From Nostoc piscinale CENA21 (GTDB taxonomy: Bacteria; Cyanobacteriota; Cyanobacteriia; Cyanobacteriales; Nostocaceae), in NCBI RefSeq assembly GCF_001298445.1, contig NZ_CP012036.1, forward strand, positions 729,267 to 793,266: 64,000 nt of DNA, written 5' to 3'. The first letter of the stretch is position 1. Every line of letters starts with the position of its first letter. The notes under the pieces are model-generated. The model saw only the letters and a list, made by a program, of their open reading frames with translations, ran no database searches and was not told the DNA's origin. The position numbers were made by a program, and so were the translations under genes. Shown here one piece after another: positions 1-9,105 of the stretch.

Positions 1-1954
1 TTTGATTAAATTCACGTAGAAATTCTTTTAGTAATGGTCTAAATTTCGGCCAGATATTTTCAGCAAATTTATCATTGTTACTACCATCTTCTTCTGATGT
101 TAAAGCTGAATTAAAAAACGGTAAAAATGCTGGCAGTAATTGTGTGATTTTATCACTGTTTTCGGGTTCTATATTAGATAGTAACGAAGTCAGTTTTAGG
201 ATAAAATTGTTAAGATTATTAGCTGTTATCTCTGGTTTATCTACTTCATTATATAACCTAATTTTTGGTAGTTCTGGTAATGTCCTTAATAAAGCCAAAG
301 ATGACTTCTTAGTATCCTTCTTATCCTCTATTTGAAGAGCGTCAACTATTTTTTCAAAATTAATAGCTCCCCAAATTTTTTCGGCATCACTGAAAATATA
401 CAAAGCCTGTTGATAATCGGCAAAAGCTTGATAAATACCACTAATATTGAAAAGTGTTTCAGCTTCCCAAAGACGCACATCTGGAAGAGGTAAGTATTCT
501 AAAGTTTCACTATTACCTATTTGTACGCCTGAAATTCCACTAGTACCTTTAGTACTAGATGTAGCAATTCCAAAATATAGAGAACTAGTTTTAATTGATT
601 TAGAATCTTCGTCTGTCTTGTTAACTCCAATTTTAGCTAGGCTAGGATTTTTACTAAACTTCTGCCACATTTTCAGTGCTTTGGTATATATTTCCATCGC
701 CATTTCTTTTTCATCTAGCTCTCGATAATTTAGAGCTAAATTATTTAAAGTCAAAGCTTCCCAAAATGGCATTTTTAATTTCTGAAACAGAATGAGTGAT
801 TGATTGTAATTTTCAATTGCCTGTTTATATTCTTGAATTTTATTATATGTATTACCTAAGTTATTCAAAACTTTAGCTTGTCCAATTAAATCTTGCTTAT
901 GCTGAAAAATCTTCAGGGCTTCTTGATATTTAGGAATAGCCTTTTTTTGGTCATCTTTTTCTTTTAAGTCAGCATAAATATTAGCAATATTGTTGGTAGC
1001 ATTTGCAATTCCTAATTCATCCTTGTTAGCTTGGGCTTTATTTAAAGCTTGTTGATTAACAAAAAATTTCTCACCTAGCTTCTCGGCTAGTTCATTTTCT
1101 TTAACTTTAATAATTGCGATGAATTTGTTTTTATCTTTACCTGGTTCAAAGGCAACTTCTACATTCTTAAATAAGCCAAAATCAAATAAATGCTTTATTT
1201 GTTGCTGTGTTACCGATTTTAGAAATACTTGTCCCGGTTTAATATTAAACTCTTCTATAATCAATTTTGCAGGAATCTTCCCTTCAATGGGTTTACCATC
1301 TTTATCTATTTCTTTATCGTCGTCTGTTAAAAATTTAACTTGAATATCTTCAATTACCCCTTCAGCAATTTTTAGTTTGACAACACCATTGTCATCAACT
1401 TGTGGCGGGCCAACTACACTTGCCAAGATATAGCCTTTATCTTGATACCATTTATATAACTGCGCGATATTATTTTGCAATTTATTTAAATTTAAAGTGC
1501 TACCGTAATCTTTACTAAAAATGCTATTAACGACTTGTGGCGATAGTATGGTAGAAGCTTGAGGTACAGCAGTTAGTTCTACTTTTTTTAAAACGGGGTT
1601 AGTTTTGACAATAAAAGTTACACGTACCCCTAATGGAGTATCGGCTGGTTCGGCTCTGACGTTAGAAAACCACCCTGTAGCGAAAATGGCGTTGATGTCT
1701 TCTTGTAATTGCGATCGCGTACTTGTTTTACCTGGTTTAATCTTAATTGTTTTGTAAACTAAATCTTCTAAATTTTCTGGTGCGCCTTTTACTACTACTT
1801 CTGAGACAAGTACCTTTGGTTCTGCTTCTGTTGGTGGCTGTGGTTGCGTACTAGGAGATGGTTGAGATGATGACTGTGCTAAAGCAATTAAAGGAAACAC
1901 CCCAAGAAACTCTGATATTAAAAGTAGATTGATGAATATAATTAAACTTCTCAT
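1..1954 (-). CDS. Secreted POTRA-TPR protein, C-terminus cut by window edge
   Basis: The frame is open from an ATG at 1954 to base 1 (651 codons) without a stop, so the 3' end lies outside the window. The first 26 residues form a clear signal peptide ending in LIALA-Q, followed by a Ser/Pro/Gln linker. Residues about 50-330 look like three POTRA repeats of the Omp85/BamA/ShlB type; the motifs VLVSEVVVKGAPENLEDLVY and YKWYQDKGYILASVVGPP are typical. From about residue 335 it changes to TPR repeats (IANATNNIANIYADL, AKVLNNLGNTYNKIQEYKQA, EALTLNNLALNYRELDEKEM). An Omp85 beta-barrel would normally follow the POTRAs; none is visible here. It is probably a periplasmic or outer-membrane-associated scaffold. 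A C-terminal domain such as CHAT may lie beyond the edge, which cannot be judged. Confidence 0.8.
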   Translation of the reverse strand, partial: MRSLIIFINLLLISEFLGVFPLIALAQSSSQPSPSTQPQPPTEAEPKVLVSEVVVKGAPENLEDLVYKTIKIKPGKTSTRSQLQEDINAIFATGWFSNVRAEPADTPLGVRVTFIVKTNPVLKKVELTAVPQASTILSPQVVNSIFSKDYGSTLNLNKLQNNIAQLYKWYQDKGYILASVVGPPQVDDNGVVKLKIAEGVIEDIQVKFLTDDDKEIDKDGKPIEGKIPAKLIIEEFNIKPGQVFLKSVTQQQIKHLFDFGLFKNVEVAFEPGKDKNKFIAIIKVKENELAEKLGEKFFVNQQALNKAQANKDELGIANATNNIANIYADLKEKDDQKKAIPKYQEALKIFQHKQDLIGQAKVLNNLGNTYNKIQEYKQAIENYNQSLILFQKLKMPFWEALTLNNLALNYRELDEKEMAMEIYTKALKMWQKFSKNPSLAKIGVNKTDEDSKSIKTSSLYFGIATSSTKGTSGISGVQIGNSETLEYLPLPDVRLWEAETLFNISGIYQAFADYQQALYIFSDAEKIWGAINFEKIVDALQIEDKKDTKKSSLALLRTLPELPKIRLYNEVDKPEITANNLNNFILKLTSLLSNIEPENSDKITQLLPAFLPFFNSALTSEEDGSNNDKFAENIWPKFRPLLKEFLREFNQ

Positions 1955-2116
1955 AACACTGCACCTAAGCCAGAGAATTAATGTATTTCTTTTGCCATTC
2001 TGTTGAGTTCTTTGCAAATTTCGAGCTAAAAACTTGTTTTTTATCATAAGGTTATTTGACATCATTTGTAACAATTCAAGAATAAGTAATTTTTGTCAAT
2101 ACATCTTTGTAAATAA

Positions 2117-2329
2117 ATATCGCCACATAAGAATGATAATTCAATTATCCCAAGGCACTATCGGGGGTTCTATGGTCAGTGGGCAGCAGAATTAAAACAG
2201 ATGATTAATCAGGCTGGTGTTTATTCGCTGACATCACCACAAATTGCGCCAATTCATAAACTCATACAAATCTATAATCACAAAGTGAATTACCACGCAC
2301 CCGCGTTTGTCGCAGAACATTCCCATTAG
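2117..2329 (+). pseudogene. 3' remnant of an unrecognised gene
   Basis: A reading frame without a usable start codon runs from just after a stop at 2114-2116 to TAG at 2327-2329. Its last 57 codons from 2156 give a protein-like sequence beginning HYRGFYGQWAAELKQMINQA and ending PAFVAEHSH. The composition (Trp, Tyr, His, regular amphipathic pattern) is that of a real protein end, and the stop is 8 bp before the next gene. No upstream start or preceding sequence continues it, so it is best read as the tail of a gene whose 5' part was deleted. The family is not recognised. Confidence 0.4.
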
Positions 2330-2337
2330 GACAAATC

Positions 2338-4056
2338 ATGAAATTTCTCCAGCCTGTACTTTTGTTTGTTCTATGCTTTACCTTGGTAAGCGTGCATTCC
2401 TTTGGGCAAACTATGATGACCGTAGCGCCTCAACTGTTGACAGATCCATTTTTGCAACTACCAACGGCAAACTCAGTCAGAGTAGTGTGGTTTACTGAGT
2501 TTGCCGGGACTCAGCATACAGTGGCTTATGGGGGAAATTTGCAGCAAACTGCTAAAGCCACGACAACTAAACTCAGTCGCATTAGAGAAGACCAAAAATC
2601 CAGAGTTGGGAAGCAAACCCAAGACGGACAAGTTTATCAACAACCGACAAAACGTGATATTTGGCGACATGAAGCGGAGGTGACAGAATTAACGCCAGGG
2701 GTGCGGGTGAATTATCGAGTTAGCAGTACAACAGAAGACGGCGCAACTGTTAGCAGTGATGTTTTTACCCTGACAGCCAAACCGGAACCGGGGACACCAC
2801 TCAAAATCCTGTTAACTTCTGACCATCAACTCAAACCGATGACCGCCGCCAACTTGCAAAAAGTCGTAGAGACAGTGGGAAGAGTAGATGCAGTGTGGTT
2901 TGCTGGTGATTTAGTTAATGTGAGCGATCGCGCCTCGGAATGGTTTGATGATAATCGGGGTAATGCTTTATTTCCTGGCTTACAAGGTCATGCTCAATAC
3001 GAAATGCAGCATGATGGCGTGAAAGTCACTTACACAGGCGGACAAATAATTCAACATGCACCTATGTATAGCTGCATTGGTAATCATGAAGTCATGGGGC
3101 GTTTTGGCAGAAAAAACAGTTTAAACGATGAATTTGATGATACATTTCCCCGTGCTGTTGCTCAAAAACTGTATAGTGGCAAATCACTAATAGATAATTC
3201 TTTTAATACAATTACCTACGAAGAAATATTGAGCTTACCTGAAAGTAAATCAGGCGGTAAAAGATATTATGCAGTTAGCTTTGGTAATGTGCGTTTAATA
3301 GTTTTATACATCACAAATATGTGGCGCACACCCAAATTAGATGAAAAATATACAGGTAGATATCGAGAAGCAGAAAAAGATTTAAATAACCCAGAAAATT
3401 GGGGTTATGGGCAGATAATTTATGAGCCAATTGCCAAAGGTAGTACACAATATAATTGGTTAGCAGCAGAACTCAACAGTCCAGAATTTCAGCAAGCAAA
3501 ATACAAAGTTGTGATGTTTCATCACCCGCCCCACACCCTGGGCGATAATATAGTGCCAGCTTACACCGACCCGGTACAAATCAGCGATCGCAATCAGGAA
3601 GGCAAAGTTACATCTGTGCGTTACAAATATCCCAAAAACGCTGACTATATTATCCGTGATGTCGTCCCTTTACTAGAAGCTGCTAATGTACAATTGGTCT
3701 TTTATGGACATTCCCATTTATGGAATCGCTTTGTTAGTCCTGGGGGAATGCACTTTTTAGAAACCTCAAATGTGGGTAATACTTATGGTGCTGCTTGGGG
3801 CGAAAGAAAGCGAGAAGTTCCCACCAACTATCAAGAAAAATATGTTGACATTGGCGACCCCAACGGTTTAGAACCTGTGATGCCCAGCATCGCACCAATA
3901 TTAGGTGAAGATGGTAAACCAATGCCTTATATAGCTAGTAATAATATTACTGTTTTTAGTATTTTTGATACCAGCACAGGTAAAGTAAGTAGCTATCTTT
4001 TTGATACGCGCAAACCAGATTCAGAAGTGATCAAGTTTGATGAATTTCGGTTGTAA
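2338..4056 (+). CDS. Secreted metallophosphoesterase (purple acid phosphatase-like)
   Basis: 572 residues. An N-terminal signal peptide (hydrophobic residues about 5-22, cleavage near FGQ) predicts export. Residues about 30-150 resemble the fibronectin-III-like domain that precedes the catalytic domain of purple acid phosphatases (NSVRVVWFTEFAGTQHTVAYG... region). The calcineurin-like fold follows with the metal ligands in order: SDH near residue 160, GDLVN, GNHEVMG, MFHHPP and YGHSHLW. It should hydrolyse phosphomonoesters or diesters in the periplasm or outside the cell; the substrate cannot be told. The start is the ATG right after the remnant at 2117-2329; there is no obvious strong ribosome site. 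It stands alone, convergent with oligopeptidase A. Confidence 0.85.
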   Translation: MKFLQPVLLFVLCFTLVSVHSFGQTMMTVAPQLLTDPFLQLPTANSVRVVWFTEFAGTQHTVAYGGNLQQTAKATTTKLSRIREDQKSRVGKQTQDGQVYQQPTKRDIWRHEAEVTELTPGVRVNYRVSSTTEDGATVSSDVFTLTAKPEPGTPLKILLTSDHQLKPMTAANLQKVVETVGRVDAVWFAGDLVNVSDRASEWFDDNRGNALFPGLQGHAQYEMQHDGVKVTYTGGQIIQHAPMYSCIGNHEVMGRFGRKNSLNDEFDDTFPRAVAQKLYSGKSLIDNSFNTITYEEILSLPESKSGGKRYYAVSFGNVRLIVLYITNMWRTPKLDEKYTGRYREAEKDLNNPENWGYGQIIYEPIAKGSTQYNWLAAELNSPEFQQAKYKVVMFHHPPHTLGDNIVPAYTDPVQISDRNQEGKVTSVRYKYPKNADYIIRDVVPLLEAANVQLVFYGHSHLWNRFVSPGGMHFLETSNVGNTYGAAWGERKREVPTNYQEKYVDIGDPNGLEPVMPSIAPILGEDGKPMPYIASNNITVFSIFDTSTGKVSSYLFDTRKPDSEVIKFDEFRL

Positions 4057-4098
4057 ATAGGACTTAAGCAAAAAACGAAAAATTAAGGGTTTGGAGGA

Positions 4099-4174
4099 GG
4101 GTGTAGAGGTATAGGGGTATAGGGGTGTACTTCTTCAAAACCCTTACACCCTATACCCTTTCACCCTCACACCC
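4099..4174. repeat. Palindromic G/C-strand-biased repeat, copy 1
   Basis: The left arm is a run of GGGTGTAGAGG/TATAGGGG units and the right arm is the inverted TACACCC/TATACCC/CACACCC set, around a short central ACTTCTTCAAAAC-like segment. It lies between two convergent genes. A second copy with the same arms and centre (ATTCAAAAC) is at 8446-8513. It could fold as a long imperfect hairpin and act as a bidirectional terminator, but the recurrence marks it as a dispersed repeat. Confidence 0.6.
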
Positions 4175-4194
4175 AGTCTCCACAGACAATCTTG

Positions 4195-6300
4195 TTAAGC
4201 TGCTGTATTTAGCAAACCATTGTGCCGTAACAGCGAAACTGTACTAGGTTCCCGTCCCCGGAAGGCTTTGAAGATTTCCATTGGATGCTGACTACCGCCC
4301 AGCGCCAACACAGTATCACGGTAGCGTCTACCAGTGGCTTGAACGGCGGCTTCATCATCTAAACCAGCTTCCTCAAAAGCGGCGAAAGCATCCGCACTCA
4401 GCACCTCAGCCCATTTATAGCTGTAGTAACCTGCGGCGTAACCACCTTCAAAGATATGCCCAAAGGCACACAAGAAAGAATCTTCGGGTAGGGGTGGTAA
4501 AACTGTGGTAGTTTTGGCTATACGCTGGCGCACTTGGGCGGGAGTTTCATCACCACCAGGAAGATAGCGATCGTGCAGTTCTATATCCACAGTGCTGAAG
4601 TGAATTTGCCGCAGTGTCGCACTCCCACTCATATAGTTACGTGCGGCTAACAGTTTTTGGTAATAATGCTCTGGTAATGGTTCACCAGTTTCATAATGCT
4701 TCGCCATACCAAACAAAGTCGGGCGTTCATAACACCAGTTTTCCATAAATTGGCTTGGTAGTTCCACAGCATCCCACTCGACATTATTCACCCCGGCTGC
4801 GCTGCTGTAATCAACTTGGGTCAGCATATGATGTAAGCCATGACCAAATTCGTGGAATAATGTCTCTACTTCATAGAATGTCATTAAACTCGGCTTACCA
4901 TCAACTGGCGGCGTTTGGTTACACACCAAATAAGCTACAGGCAACCTCACAGATGTTGCACCATTGTCATTAATTTTACTACGGTTAATGCAGACATCCA
5001 TCCAAGCACCACCACGCTTTTCGGCAGGACGGCTGTAAGGATCTAAGTAAAAGTAGGCGATGGGTTTACCTGTTTCGTCAGCAATTTGGAAATATCTCAC
5101 ATCTTCATGCCAAACGGGTGCTTGTCCATCAGCAGGGGTGACAGTTACACCAAACAGCCGCTTCACTAGTCCAAATAAGCCGTCTAAAACTTGGGGTAAG
5201 GGGAAATAAGGACGTAATTCTTCCGTGGTAAAGGAGAATTTTGCTTCCCGTTGGCGTTCTGCCCAAAAGCTAATATCCCAATGTTTTAAATCTTGGGCTT
5301 CTGCTGCGCCTTTGGTAGCGGCAAAAGCTTTGAGTTCGGCTAACTCTTTGACAGCAGCATCATAGCTTGCACTCCGCAGTTCTTCTAACAGTGCTTCGAC
5401 TGCTGCAACATTGGGAGCCATTTTACTAGCAAGGCTTAATTCAGCAAAGTTTTTGTAGCCTAATAAATTGGCTAGTTCTTGGCGTAACTCTAAAATTCGT
5501 GCAATTAAAGGATTATTATCTAACTCACCCGAAGAAGCACGGGTGACATAAGCTTTATACAGCTGTTCCCGCAAGTCTCGGCGGGTGCTGTGCTGCATGA
5601 AAGGGCCGTAGCTAGGAAAATCTAATGTTATGCGCCAAGGGCCATTTTCGGGGGTGGCGTTTTCTTCACCAGCCGCACGGGCAGCTTGGGCGGCTAAACT
5701 GAGGGAACTTTGGGGTAAGCCGTCAACTTCTGCTTTGGTTATCAGGTTTAAGCTAAATGCTTTGGTGGCATCTAATACATGGTTAGAGAATTTTGTCGAT
5801 AATTCTGCTAACTCCATTTGAATGGCATTAAACCGATCTCTGGCTTCCCCTGATAAGCCTACACCCGATAATTCCGCATCCCGGATAGCAGTTTCGATAA
5901 TACGTTGCTGGGCTGGTTCTAGGGTTGCCCAGGTATCACTCGCCCGGAATTGTTTAAAGGCGTTGTATATAACTTGACTTTGACCAAGTTTATTGCTGAA
6001 CTGTACCACTTCGGGTTGGACAGTTTCATAAGCTTCGCGCAGCTGGGGACTATTCTTGACTCCCATTAAATGACTGACTATACCCCAACTCCAAGTCAGC
6101 CGTTCGGTAAGTTTTTCTAAGGGTTCGACTAAACCACTCCATGTTGGCTGGGCATTAGCTTCTAAGGTAGCAAGTTCCTCATCCAGTTCTTTTAATAACT
6201 GCTGGAAGGCTGGAATTACTTGTTCTGCTTGAATCTCAGTAAATGGCGGTAAGCCAGTACCTTTAAGCAAGGGATTTTGGGGAATAGTGGCTGCACTCAT
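4195..6300 (-). CDS. prlC: Oligopeptidase A, M3 family zinc metallopeptidase
   Basis: 701 residues, the usual length for PrlC/OpdA. The zinc motif HEFGHGLHH of family M3 is present near residue 475, with the third ligand Glu expected in the following helix (NNVEWDAVELPSQFMENWC region). No signal peptide is seen, so it is cytosolic. It degrades short peptides, including cleaved signal peptides. The start MSAATIPQNPLL is standard, and the N-terminal NPLL...GLPPF matches family members. It is a single gene, convergent with the phosphoesterase and divergent from the dienelactone hydrolase. Confidence 0.95.
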   Translation of the reverse strand: MSAATIPQNPLLKGTGLPPFTEIQAEQVIPAFQQLLKELDEELATLEANAQPTWSGLVEPLEKLTERLTWSWGIVSHLMGVKNSPQLREAYETVQPEVVQFSNKLGQSQVIYNAFKQFRASDTWATLEPAQQRIIETAIRDAELSGVGLSGEARDRFNAIQMELAELSTKFSNHVLDATKAFSLNLITKAEVDGLPQSSLSLAAQAARAAGEENATPENGPWRITLDFPSYGPFMQHSTRRDLREQLYKAYVTRASSGELDNNPLIARILELRQELANLLGYKNFAELSLASKMAPNVAAVEALLEELRSASYDAAVKELAELKAFAATKGAAEAQDLKHWDISFWAERQREAKFSFTTEELRPYFPLPQVLDGLFGLVKRLFGVTVTPADGQAPVWHEDVRYFQIADETGKPIAYFYLDPYSRPAEKRGGAWMDVCINRSKINDNGATSVRLPVAYLVCNQTPPVDGKPSLMTFYEVETLFHEFGHGLHHMLTQVDYSSAAGVNNVEWDAVELPSQFMENWCYERPTLFGMAKHYETGEPLPEHYYQKLLAARNYMSGSATLRQIHFSTVDIELHDRYLPGGDETPAQVRQRIAKTTTVLPPLPEDSFLCAFGHIFEGGYAAGYYSYKWAEVLSADAFAAFEEAGLDDEAAVQATGRRYRDTVLALGGSQHPMEIFKAFRGREPSTVSLLRHNGLLNTAA

Positions 6301-6534
6301 AGCGTTGTATCAATGCTGATAAATATCTCAATATACTTCTAATGTAGCGATCGCTGCGATTTTTAGCGTTGCCAGAATGCCGAAATAACCGAATTGGGGA
6401 GTAGGGAATAGGAAGAGGAAACACGGCAGGGGGCAGGGAGCAATGGGAAAATATAACAAATGACTAATGACAAATTTATTGTCTACTTTCCAGGCATAAT
6501 CATCCCAGATGATTATTTTACTGGGTGTCCTGAA

Positions 6535-7323
6535 ATGAAATTACTGCTTTCTGCATTAATTGCACCTGTGGCTGTGGTATTGACTGCTACACAAACATTG
6601 GCAGCAATTCAAACCAAAAACGTTGAGTATAAACAAGGCAATACAGTTTTACAAGGCTATCTAGCTTATGATGACGCAATTAAAGGCAAGCGTCCTGGGG
6701 TTCTGGTAGTACATGAATGGAATGGACTACAATCTTATGCCAAACAGCGCACAGAACAGTTAGCAAAACTTGGTTATGTTGCCTTTGCAGCTGACATTTA
6801 TGGTAAAGGTATTAGACCGAAGACTCCTGAAGAGTCTGGTAAGCAAGCTACCATTTATCGGAACGATAGAAAATTGTTACGCGATCGCGCCTTAGCTGGG
6901 TTAAAAGTATTACAATCAAATCCGCTCACTGATGCTAACCGAATTGCGGCGATCGGTTATTGTTTTGGCGGTGGTACAGTATTAGAACTTGCCCGTAGTG
7001 GTGCTAATATTGCCGGAGTCGTCAGTTTTCACGGCAACCTCGATACACCAAACCCGAACGATGCTAAAAATATCAAAGCCAAAGTTTTAGTATTGCATGG
7101 TGCTGATGACCCATTTGTCCCAGCAGAACAAGTCCAAGCTTTTGAAAATGAAATGCGCCAAGCAAATGTAGACTGGCAATTAATTTCTTATGGTGGTACA
7201 GTACATAGCTTTACTAACCCAGACAATAAAGGTCAGCTAAAAGGAGCATTATATAACCCCGTTGCTGACCGACGTTCTTGGGAAAATATGCGACAATTTT
7301 TTGCCGAAATCTTTCGTAAATAG
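6535..7323 (+). CDS. Dienelactone hydrolase family protein, exported
   Basis: 262 residues from the ATG at 6535. This start gives a clean signal peptide (MKLLLSALIAPVAVVLTATQ then TLAA). An in-frame ATG 75 bp upstream sits inside an AATGACTAATGAC repeat and would hide the signal peptide, so it is rejected. The alpha/beta hydrolase core shows VVHEWNG (oxyanion region), the Cys nucleophile elbow GYCFGG, the Asp in LHGADDPFVP and His in GGTVHSFTNP, i.e. the Cys-Asp-His triad of dienelactone hydrolases. The substrate is unknown; paralogues act on various esters or lactones. Export is inferred from the N-terminus. Confidence 0.85.
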   Translation: MKLLLSALIAPVAVVLTATQTLAAIQTKNVEYKQGNTVLQGYLAYDDAIKGKRPGVLVVHEWNGLQSYAKQRTEQLAKLGYVAFAADIYGKGIRPKTPEESGKQATIYRNDRKLLRDRALAGLKVLQSNPLTDANRIAAIGYCFGGGTVLELARSGANIAGVVSFHGNLDTPNPNDAKNIKAKVLVLHGADDPFVPAEQVQAFENEMRQANVDWQLISYGGTVHSFTNPDNKGQLKGALYNPVADRRSWENMRQFFAEIFRK

Positions 7324-7418
7324 GGAAGTTGGGAGTGGGAATTTTGTAAGCCAGAGATAGAAGAAAAATTTTTCATCCTGAGCTATATAGTGAGTAATCA
7401 TCCCCACTCCCAACTCCC
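7323..7418. repeat. Long-loop inverted repeat after the hydrolase gene
   Basis: The left arm GGGAAGTTGGGAGTGGG (7323-7339) pairs with CCCACTCCCAACTCCC (7403-7418), with one bulged A, across a loop of about 63 nt. It begins right at the stop codon of the preceding gene and ends 6 bp before the next start. It is built from heptamer-like GGGAGTG units, as in the other palindromic spacers of this window. Confidence 0.55.
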
Positions 7419-7424
7419 TTAATT

Positions 7425-8411
7425 ATGCGTGCAATGGTTTTAGATGCACCACATCAACCTCTACGTTTAGCTGAGTTACCAATACCTCAACCCAATGCAG
7501 AACAAGTTTTGATTCGGGTTCATACTTGTGCTGTTTGCCGCACAGATTTACATATAGTTGATGGAGAATTGACTCATCCCAAATTACCTTTAATACCTGG
7601 ACATCAAATTGTCGGCACTATCGAGGCAATTGGGGCAAAGGTTGATAAATTTTATGTCGGTCAACGGGTGGGAGTGCCTTGGTTGGGTCATACTTGCGAT
7701 CGCTGTCGTTATTGTCGCTCAGGACGAGAAAATCTCTGCGATTTTGCTGAATTTACTGGCTATAACCTAGATGGTGGTTATGCAGAATATACTGTAGCTG
7801 ATCACCGCTTTTGCTTTGCCTTAGATTCTACCTTTCCTGATTTACAAGCTGCGCCTTTATTATGTGGTGGTTTAATTGGTTATCGCGCTTACAGTATGAC
7901 AGGCGATGCTGAAAAAATTGGTTTTTATGGGTTTGGTTCATCTGCCCATATCTTAATTCAATTAGCCCGCTATCAAGGTCGGCAAATTTTTGCTTTCACT
8001 CGTTCTGGAGATATCACCGGACAAGAATTTGCTCTGCAACTCGGCGCAACATGGGCTGGTGACTCCGACACATTACCACCAGAACCTTTAGATGCAGCGA
8101 TAATTTTTGCGCCTGTAGGTAAATTAGTCCCAGCAGCTTTACGCGCAGTCGCTAAAGGTGGAATTGTAGTTTGTGCAGGTATTCACATGAGTGATATTCC
8201 CTCTTTTCCTTACGAAATTCTTTGGGAAGAAAGAATGTTACGTTCTGTTGCTAATTTAACTCGCAAAGATGGCGAAGAATTTCTCGCTTTAGCACCCAAA
8301 GTTCCGATTCAAACAGAAGTGAATGCTTTTCCTCTCACCCAAGCAAATGAAGCTTTGAACGCCCTTCGTAATGGCGAAATTGAAGGTTCAGCAGTTTTAG
8401 TAGTTGATTAA
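7425..8411 (+). CDS. Zinc-dependent alcohol dehydrogenase
   Basis: 328 residues of the medium-chain dehydrogenase/reductase family. Catalytic zinc ligands are Cys in HTCAVCRTDLH and His in PGHQIVG. The structural zinc site is CDRCRYCRSGRENLC (four Cys). The nucleotide-binding Rossmann segment is IGFYGFGSSAHILIQLA. The LCGGLIGYRAY segment and overall length match the AdhA-like alcohol dehydrogenases that oxidise or reduce simple alcohols and aldehydes with NAD(P). It is cytosolic. It follows the exported hydrolase, but a repeat separates them and co-transcription is uncertain. Confidence 0.9.
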   Translation: MRAMVLDAPHQPLRLAELPIPQPNAEQVLIRVHTCAVCRTDLHIVDGELTHPKLPLIPGHQIVGTIEAIGAKVDKFYVGQRVGVPWLGHTCDRCRYCRSGRENLCDFAEFTGYNLDGGYAEYTVADHRFCFALDSTFPDLQAAPLLCGGLIGYRAYSMTGDAEKIGFYGFGSSAHILIQLARYQGRQIFAFTRSGDITGQEFALQLGATWAGDSDTLPPEPLDAAIIFAPVGKLVPAALRAVAKGGIVVCAGIHMSDIPSFPYEILWEERMLRSVANLTRKDGEEFLALAPKVPIQTEVNAFPLTQANEALNALRNGEIEGSAVLVVD

Positions 8412-8445
8412 AAAAACAAAGATTGTCTGTTCAGAATGGGTTTAA

Positions 8446-8513
8446 GGGTGTGAGGGTGTAGGGGTGTATTTATTCAAAACCATTACACCCCATACCCTTT
8501 TACCCCTACACCC
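8446..8513. repeat. Palindromic G/C-strand-biased repeat, copy 2
   Basis: It has the same design as the repeat at 4099-4174: GGGTGTGAGGGTGTAGGGG on the left, a centre containing ATTCAAAAC, and TACACCCCATACCC...CCCTACACCC on the right. It follows the alcohol dehydrogenase stop codon by 35 bp and could form a terminator-like hairpin. Confidence 0.6.
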
Positions 8514-8549
8514 AATCTCCAGCGTAATTCTTGAAATCTACCAAATAAA

Positions 8550-8576
8550 AAGGCTCAAGCTTGTGGCTTAAGCCTT
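8550..8576 (-). terminator. Rho-independent terminator of the 47-residue protein gene
   Basis: Read on the minus strand, the stem AAGGCTTAAGC / GCTTGAGCCTT (11 pairs, one G-U) closes a 5-nt loop and is followed by a T-rich tail. It lies about 40 nt downstream of the small gene's stop codon at 8617, which supports that gene being real and transcribed alone. Confidence 0.75.
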
Positions 8577-8616
8577 GACCTCACTCATATCTAAATATTT
8601 CATCTTCTACCAAACA

Positions 8617-8760
8617 TCACTCATACCTTTTTTTATAAGGTTCACCCGTAAAAGGTTGTACCCCAGTATTAGGATATTGATCATCTGTAGGGCCAAAAAT
8701 TCGCATTGCGGCTTCAGAGATATACTCGGTAATCCTGGCAATGATTTGGGAAATAGCCAT
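8617..8760 (-). CDS. Small conserved-looking protein of 47 residues
   Basis: It starts MAISQIIARITEYISEAAMR and continues with a Pro/Gly/Asp-rich tail (IFGPTDDQYPNTGVQPF...). A GGAG ribosome site lies about 9 nt before the ATG, and a good terminator follows the stop. The first 20 residues would form an amphipathic helix and the rest is probably extended. I recall similar short hypothetical proteins with a GPTDD-YP-TGVQPF motif in cyanobacteria, but no function. It carries no signal peptide or membrane span. The surrounding 8,412-9,100 stretch otherwise holds only the repeat, the terminator and AT-rich DNA. Confidence 0.7.
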   Translation of the reverse strand: MAISQIIARITEYISEAAMRIFGPTDDQYPNTGVQPFTGEPYKKRYE

Positions 8761-9105
8761 ACTCTTAGACTCCTTATTTTTGAGTCAGTTAGATAGTTAT
8801 CTCTCTACTTTAATTCGATATTTTCTCATCGCTCAGACTCTCAATATATTGAGAATTTATGCAATAGTTTTTCAGATTGCTTTGCAATACTTTAGGTTGC
8901 CGAAAAAGTTTAAAGTTTCTCTGCAATTTCAATTATAACAAAACTCCTAATTCAGCTCTTTTGTGTGAGAAATATCAGTCTTTTAAAGAAGTTAGTTTAC
9001 AAAGAATAAACTATTAAAAAAGATTAAATATTTGTATAAAATATAATTATTTTGCGGTGATTATGTTGATTTAATGAAGCCAAGAGCTTCTCTGTCGTGG
9101 AGTAG

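Noticed and set aside
75..1343. Plus-strand open frames at the left edge
   Set aside because: They are antisense to the continuous POTRA-TPR frame, whose motifs are clear.
6460..6534. Longer start for the dienelactone hydrolase
   Set aside because: The upstream ATG lies in AATGACTAATGAC repeat and would bury the signal peptide; the ATG at 6535 is better.
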